Below the pieces are notes generated by a model. The model searched no databases. It saw nothing but the letters and a program-made list of their open reading frames with translations, and was not told the DNA's origin. From Xylaria sp. FL1777 (taxonomy: Eukaryota; Ascomycota; Sordariomycetes; Xylariales; Xylariaceae): a stretch of 64,000 nucleotides of DNA. The first letter of the stretch is position 1; every line of letters starts with the position of its first letter. A program made the translations under genes and the position numbers. Shown piece after piece: positions 59,617 through 64,000 of the stretch. Location: assembly GCA_022578965.1 (NCBI GenBank), contig MU400506.1:186001-250000 (forward strand), read 5' to 3'.

Positions 59617-61206
59617 TCAAAACAAATTAGGAGTAAGACGCCGCGACCTCGGTATTGATCGATCCCTTAGTACCGGCCGCGGCGGTGGTGAGGGAAGAGG
59701 CTTATCCACGAAGTCAACGGTGCTGACAGAAAGGCTGCCGTCGGATGGTTGTGACGACACTTGGATAGATGTGCGGACCTGGATTTCCTTCCTCGAAGAC
59801 GGCGGTGTCAGATCGTCGCTCTCCACTCCAGCGGCCTCAACGGCGATGTCCCAGTTCGACGACGACAACACTCTCTTTGCCGACGGGCTCTTTGGCCGTC
59901 GTGAGCGGCGTGTTTCGACATCCTTGTCCTGCGCATCTTGCGCCCTCTCTAATCGCCGTGGCGACATCAGGATAACATTCTCCGGCGCTGACAATGACCT
60001 CTGCCACGGCATCGTGTATGTTAAGCGTTTGGAATTTGCGCCAAACTCTAGTCCCATTCTCTTGAAAAGTGGCGGCATTGTAGCGATACACCCTGCTATG
60101 ATGCCCAAAGCAAGCTCAGTGATTGCGCTAATTGCAACAGCTCTGCGTAACTGTTTATTAGCAATCGCAGGAAATGGTAAGTGATATAGGAGTCTTACAT
60201 TATTCCGGACGCTTGGTTATTCTTTCTGAGATATATCAAGCGTATAATAAGAGCAATGCCCGCGCTAGCTGTCTCAGCATCGTTGAGCTTTGTCATGAAA
60301 GGAAGATACTTACATAATTCCGAAGCCTAGTATAGCTGCAATGCCGAATTTTGATTGTCGATTTATCCGAACATTCCATAGCACTTCAAAATCACACGAA
60401 TTAGCAATTCTGGCTCGAGACAATAGTTACCGACATCATAGGAATATATGGGATCCTATATTCGTCCATCTCAAGGTGTAGCAAGAGACTTGTGCTCCCG
60501 GCATAATTCCAAATGAGAAGAATTGGGTTTCGGCACCACTCACTAACGATTGGAAGAAGGCCAAGGGTCCAATCCATGGCCACAGAAAACGAGCCCCAAA
60601 CGACAGTATAAATCTCAACTACCTGACCATGGTTGCAGGAACCCGAAGTCCCTTCTCTTATCTTCTCCCAAAAATGGGAAGGCGGAGAGCATTGAAACAC
60701 AACAACGAAGAAGTACGGGATAGTGATGACCGTCGTAATGCCTATTATGGCGTACAAGACTGTCCTGTGCCATTTGGTCACCGCGATTCGTAATATAAAT
60801 AAGGCAATGGAAACTCGGGCTAGGCCTGATACGGGGCCCGAGATCGCCATATTGGCAAACAAGTTTCTCAGCGTTATCTCAAGGTCCTCCGGACTATCTA
60901 CGCCAGGCTTGCCCAGACCACCGTATATGATGGAGCTGATAACGAAATACCCAGTGGCTGTGTAGCCGAGCTGTTCATTGGATAGGTTAGCCCATACGAC
61001 GTTCTGGACAAGGGCGTCTTCACGATTCATACCAATGATAACAGCATAAGATAGTCATCTAAGCCGACTTTCCTAAGCAGCACAAGTTTTACGAACGCAC
61101 GCATGAGCGATGCGAGCCAGGCAAGGGCGAGAAAGATCACCTGGAGAATAAACAGACTCGTCCCTGGCGCATTCACATCGAATCCCAAATTCCGGTTGGT
61201 CGTCAT
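59617..61206 (-). CDS. Fungal rhodopsin-fold integral membrane protein
   Basis: Seven-helix membrane protein of the fungal 'rhodopsin domain' family, common near secondary-metabolite and pathogenicity genes; molecular role unknown and no retinal lysine motif is claimed. Five exons: 61206-61033, 60970-60544, 60383-60314, 60264-60199 and 60142-59617, totalling 1263 nt (420 residues). Family marks are RKVGLDDYLMLLS, YTATGYFVISSIIYGGLGKP, LARVSIALFILRI, TIPYFFVVVFQCSPPSHFW, WTLGLLPIV joined by splicing to MLWNVRINRQSKFG, and ISAITELALGIIAGCIATMP. Two short central exons (70 and 66 nt) encode helix 6; each junction needed a specific AG to keep the frame. The last 150 residues are a charged cytosolic tail with Ser/Pro/Arg patches. 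The start ATG at 61206 gives MTTNRNLGFDVNAPGTSLFI. A 66-codon hydrophobic minus frame (61510-61310) upstream is not joined. Confidence 0.92.
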
Positions 61207-62783
61207 AGTGGGTGCTGCGTATATGCTGATGTTTCTCGCAGATAATGATGCAGACAGAGTTTCCTGTCCTTGTCGGGAGTTTCCTTCTATGCCTCTTATT
61301 CAATATGTATTATGGAGTCGTATGTTGGGGTTTCTTCGCTAAACGTATTATCCCCACGTGGACGGCAGGTTGGACGGATTCCGGATTCGGCGCAGTACCA
61401 TTAGCTGAAATCCTCGAGGCCTCGCCGAAAGTGAGCGTCAGAACATTTTCGATTGTGATGAGATTCAAAACGAGTAGTGAGACTGCCAGCAGTAGTTGAG
61501 CTAGAAGCATAACTCTCTGGATTTACGTCTTGTCTTGTCTACAAAGTCTGTCTTTGTATGGTTGGCACTGTCAGGGGAAACTGGGTGGTGTCTAGGGTTG
61601 CCTCGTGGCTGCGGCAAGTCTGATGCAACGTGAATCCATGGGGACCATATGTGGCTGTCTGGATCACGTTCGACGCCTCCTACCTAGGCTTTCTGCAAGG
61701 TAGGTGAATGCGTCATAGGTCACAACGAAGGTGATTTCGAAGACAATTTTCCCCTCAGGGCAGTTTCAAGCTGATCTATGTTCCGATTGGAACATTCATG
61801 ATGGACCCCTTATCGCCCAAGGTCATTATTGGAAAGCTCAAGACGGTGGTCGCGTCGCCGCCGTTGGTACTACCATCGACGCTACGATACTCGTAGTGAA
61901 GACTATGGTGCCAATCACGGAACGACCCTTCGGATTACTTCGTAAGGCCTACATAACTAGGGTCATCAATACTTTGCAAAATTGAGGGCTAATCGGTTCC
62001 GTAACCGAGAAACAATTTTTAGACCTGAATAGCCCCCTAGATCTGTGCCGCAGCATGCGAACCACGCTGCATCAGATGTAGCGCCATATACGCCAGCTGT
62101 GTGGACACGAGGACGAAAGGAGAGTAACATCTTTCGTGTAAAGGTTGAGTAGGTAGTATTTTAGAATCCTATTGGTACATCTCGGCGCGTCGGCTCTCGA
62201 ACTGTTAGATGTATCATGCAGGAGGGGGGGCCATCTCTTTAAATACCGTCAGTGTTACATCGGTCTTATTGACAGCTGAAGAGGGTATGCATCCGGGATA
62301 GGTAGTGGTTGTAATCCGTATGCCTATTATGTAGGTATTTGAAACGAACTCTTGAGTTTAGCAAGAGTGCACATTTTAGACCCCAGGTAATAATCAAGTA
62401 TTTAGACGATGCAGCAAGTAATAAATGATTCAGCCAGCTCGACTGGGGTGCCAAGGTTTAAGGAGCAAACTTGAAAAATGTGGTAGGACAGTGATGCTGA
62501 AGACAGGATTGTCGGCTATTGGCTTACTGTATCCCAAATACTGAACAAGTCGTCGGAAATGTTTCAATCTACCACTTCCCCCTCGATAGGAATATTTGCC
62601 ACATGGTACCCCAGGTGAGCTGACCTGACATGTCGAGCTGCTCCCCGCGACCGAAGTTGGATTCTTCAACGTGACCTACACCTAAATCCGGTCCCGGCTC
62701 TCTCTCCTTGTCTCCCTGTCTCTCTGTGTGTGTGTCATATGATTGACGCCATGGAACCTCCCAAGAAGAAACGCAGTCAGCCC
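61207..62783. other. Intergenic region, 1.6 kb
   Basis: Left end: promoter of the rhodopsin-fold gene, including an upstream hydrophobic minus frame (61510-61310) that is not supported as an exon. An 84-codon plus frame at 61731-61985 has no motif. A CCTACCTAGG word is near 61680. The right end is the 3' region of the NIF3-like gene, with a GT run near 62725. Confidence 0.5.
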
Positions 62784-63166
62784 TCAGAAATCCTCCATCC
62801 GGTAAACACTGTAGGAAGGTTCTTCGTACGGGTGGGCACTTGTCACAGAACGTCAGTATTTGCTTGACCGCATGAGCCATTCGAAACATACGTTTTCAGG
62901 GCCGCGACGGCTTTTCTAGTCGTTTCCTCCCCCACGCACAGCGTCTCGATGCAGACCTCCTCCACCTCCTCCAGAGCCCCGACCTTGCCGATGGCAGGAT
63001 TCGCGCCGGCGGTGGGACGGAACTGGCCGGTGCCCGTCGCGGCCGTGAAGCAGCACTCGCTGTAGTTGCCCTGTCGGCCAGCACCCGCGGCAAAGATGGC
63101 CGACTTACACGCGGCGGCGGCGGACGGCGGCACGTGGAAGACGAGTCGGAATCGTGATGTCGCCAT
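62784..63166 (-). CDS. NIF3/YqfO PII-like domain small protein
   Basis: Stand-alone version of the PII/CutA-like middle domain found inserted in bacterial NIF3 (YqfO) proteins; biochemical role unknown. Two exons: 63166-62892 and 62838-62784, summing to 330 nt (109 residues) across a 53-nt intron. The family signature is complete: RFRLVFHVP, GRQGNYSECCFTAATGTGQF, RPTAGANPAIGKVGALEEVE, IETLCVGE, and after splicing ALKTAHPYEEPSYSVYRMED before the last Phe and the stop. Without the second exon the conserved HPYEE end is lost, which shows the intron is real. The metal-binding NIF3 halves that flank this domain in bacteria are not present. No signal peptide. The opposite-frame GC-rich readings here are shadows. 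Confidence 0.93.
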
Positions 63167-64000
63167 TTCTGACTAGGCTAAGCCGAGTAAGCACTTAGGC
63201 GTGTGGTAGGCTATTACTAGTAGGTTGACTGGCTTGGGAAGTACTGAAAGGAGTTGGAAGAACATGAATGTCCATCAATCTGATGTCCAGTCAATCTATC
63301 TCAACCCCTCCTTTTACCAGTCCGTGCGGGGATTCCTTATTGAGAGCAGCCACCACAAGAGGGTGGTATTGTACGAAGGATCTCTAGTGAAACCCAATGA
63401 AGACGGGAGGTAGGCTATCTCGGACGCGTCTAATATGCGCGAAGACCCCCGGCTCACTACCTGCGAATTTGGTGACTCAGGTAATACTACTAGGTAGCAC
63501 GCAACGTTTTTCTTATAATATCAATCATGAGTTTTACGTGTTTGAAAAGATATGTCGTGATGTTCTCACTTGGAACAGCTTGAGGTATGGTACTTGGGTG
63601 TTCCTCCTTAGGTACTTAGATCTAGTGGAGACCCCACTGCTTGCCTACCTTAATGCCAGAGGAAAATTTAATACAGTATTTAACTTATTTTGATAATATC
63701 TCAAATTCTATACACAATTCAGTACTGCGCAATACAATCAACACTTCAATCCCAGCCATGTGGTGCGGAGAGTTTGCTCCAGTATACCGCCATATGCTAA
63801 AAGAAAGATTCTAGATTTGACGTTGGTGACGACAAAGATGATGTCATGACCGCTCATGTTTATTTTGTCTACTTCGTCACGATGTAGAAATACACATCGC
63901 AGAAGGCAAAAAGGCATTGATAAAAGTTCAACAGTTTATTTAAAGCCTATTCAATACCTATATAATATCCTCAATAAGAGTCTTTATTCCAATTATATCT
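63167..64000. other. Terminal AT-rich spacer
   Basis: Promoter of the NIF3-like gene next to 63167; beyond about 63480 the DNA is AT-rich. The 98-codon plus frame 63397-63693 lacks motifs. No feature is called; a gene could begin outside the window. Confidence 0.5.

Noticed and set aside
61310..61510. Hydrophobic 66-codon minus frame as an N-terminal exon of the rhodopsin-fold protein
   Set aside because: The 420-residue model starting at 61206 already begins as the family does, and no donor/acceptor pair joins the two in frame convincingly.

Overview
The window is nuclear DNA from a filamentous ascomycete (Pezizomycotina, most likely a Sordariomycete; the order cannot be fixed by eye). The evidence is many short GT-AG introns of about 50-70 nt (plus a few of 200-390 nt), fungal forms of Mediator subunit 16, alpha-tubulin, FLC/TRP-like membrane protein, Zn(II)2Cys6 regulator and Cu-only superoxide dismutase, and long gene-poor spacers that are AT-rich and carry transposon remnants with transition-type decay resembling repeat-induced point mutation (RIP). 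No operon, CRISPR, rRNA or convincing tRNA was seen.

Left part (0-17 kb): MED16 (889-4286, +), an intact class I terpene synthase of eight exons (5960-7451, +), a DUF1989 protein (8561-9924, +), a secreted proteinase K-type subtilase (10169-11469, -), a possible small unknown gene or fragment (12809-13153, -) and a glutathione peroxidase (13651-14166, -). A 428-bp palindromic hAT-type MITE lies at 15766-16193.

Housekeeping block (17-26 kb): alpha-tubulin (-), mitochondrial tRNA threonylcarbamoyl transferase QRI7 (+), proteasome beta5/PRE2 (-) and an FLC-type TRP-like membrane protein (-). Then come a large C2H2 zinc-finger protein (29827-33225, -), a spacer with a second inverted-repeat element (35895-36327), a small DUF202 membrane protein (36886-37652, +) and a Zn(II)2Cys6 regulator (39196-40542, -).

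Right part (40-64 kb): a long gene desert (40.5-48.4 kb), then a molybdenum-cofactor-sulfurase-like PLP enzyme without a MOSC domain (48366-50413, -), another spacer with simple repeats, a GPI-anchored Cu-only superoxide dismutase (55269-56267, -), a three-exon 87-residue protein matching V-ATPase Vo subunit f (58576-59095, -), a rhodopsin-fold membrane protein (59617-61206, -) and a NIF3/PII-like small protein (62784-63166, -).

Exon structures were worked out by hand. For every multi-exon gene proposed as complete, the exon lengths sum to a multiple of three with GT-AG borders, which is the main support for the models. The genes do not form an obvious pathway; the terpene synthase has no P450, prenyltransferase or transporter beside it inside the window.
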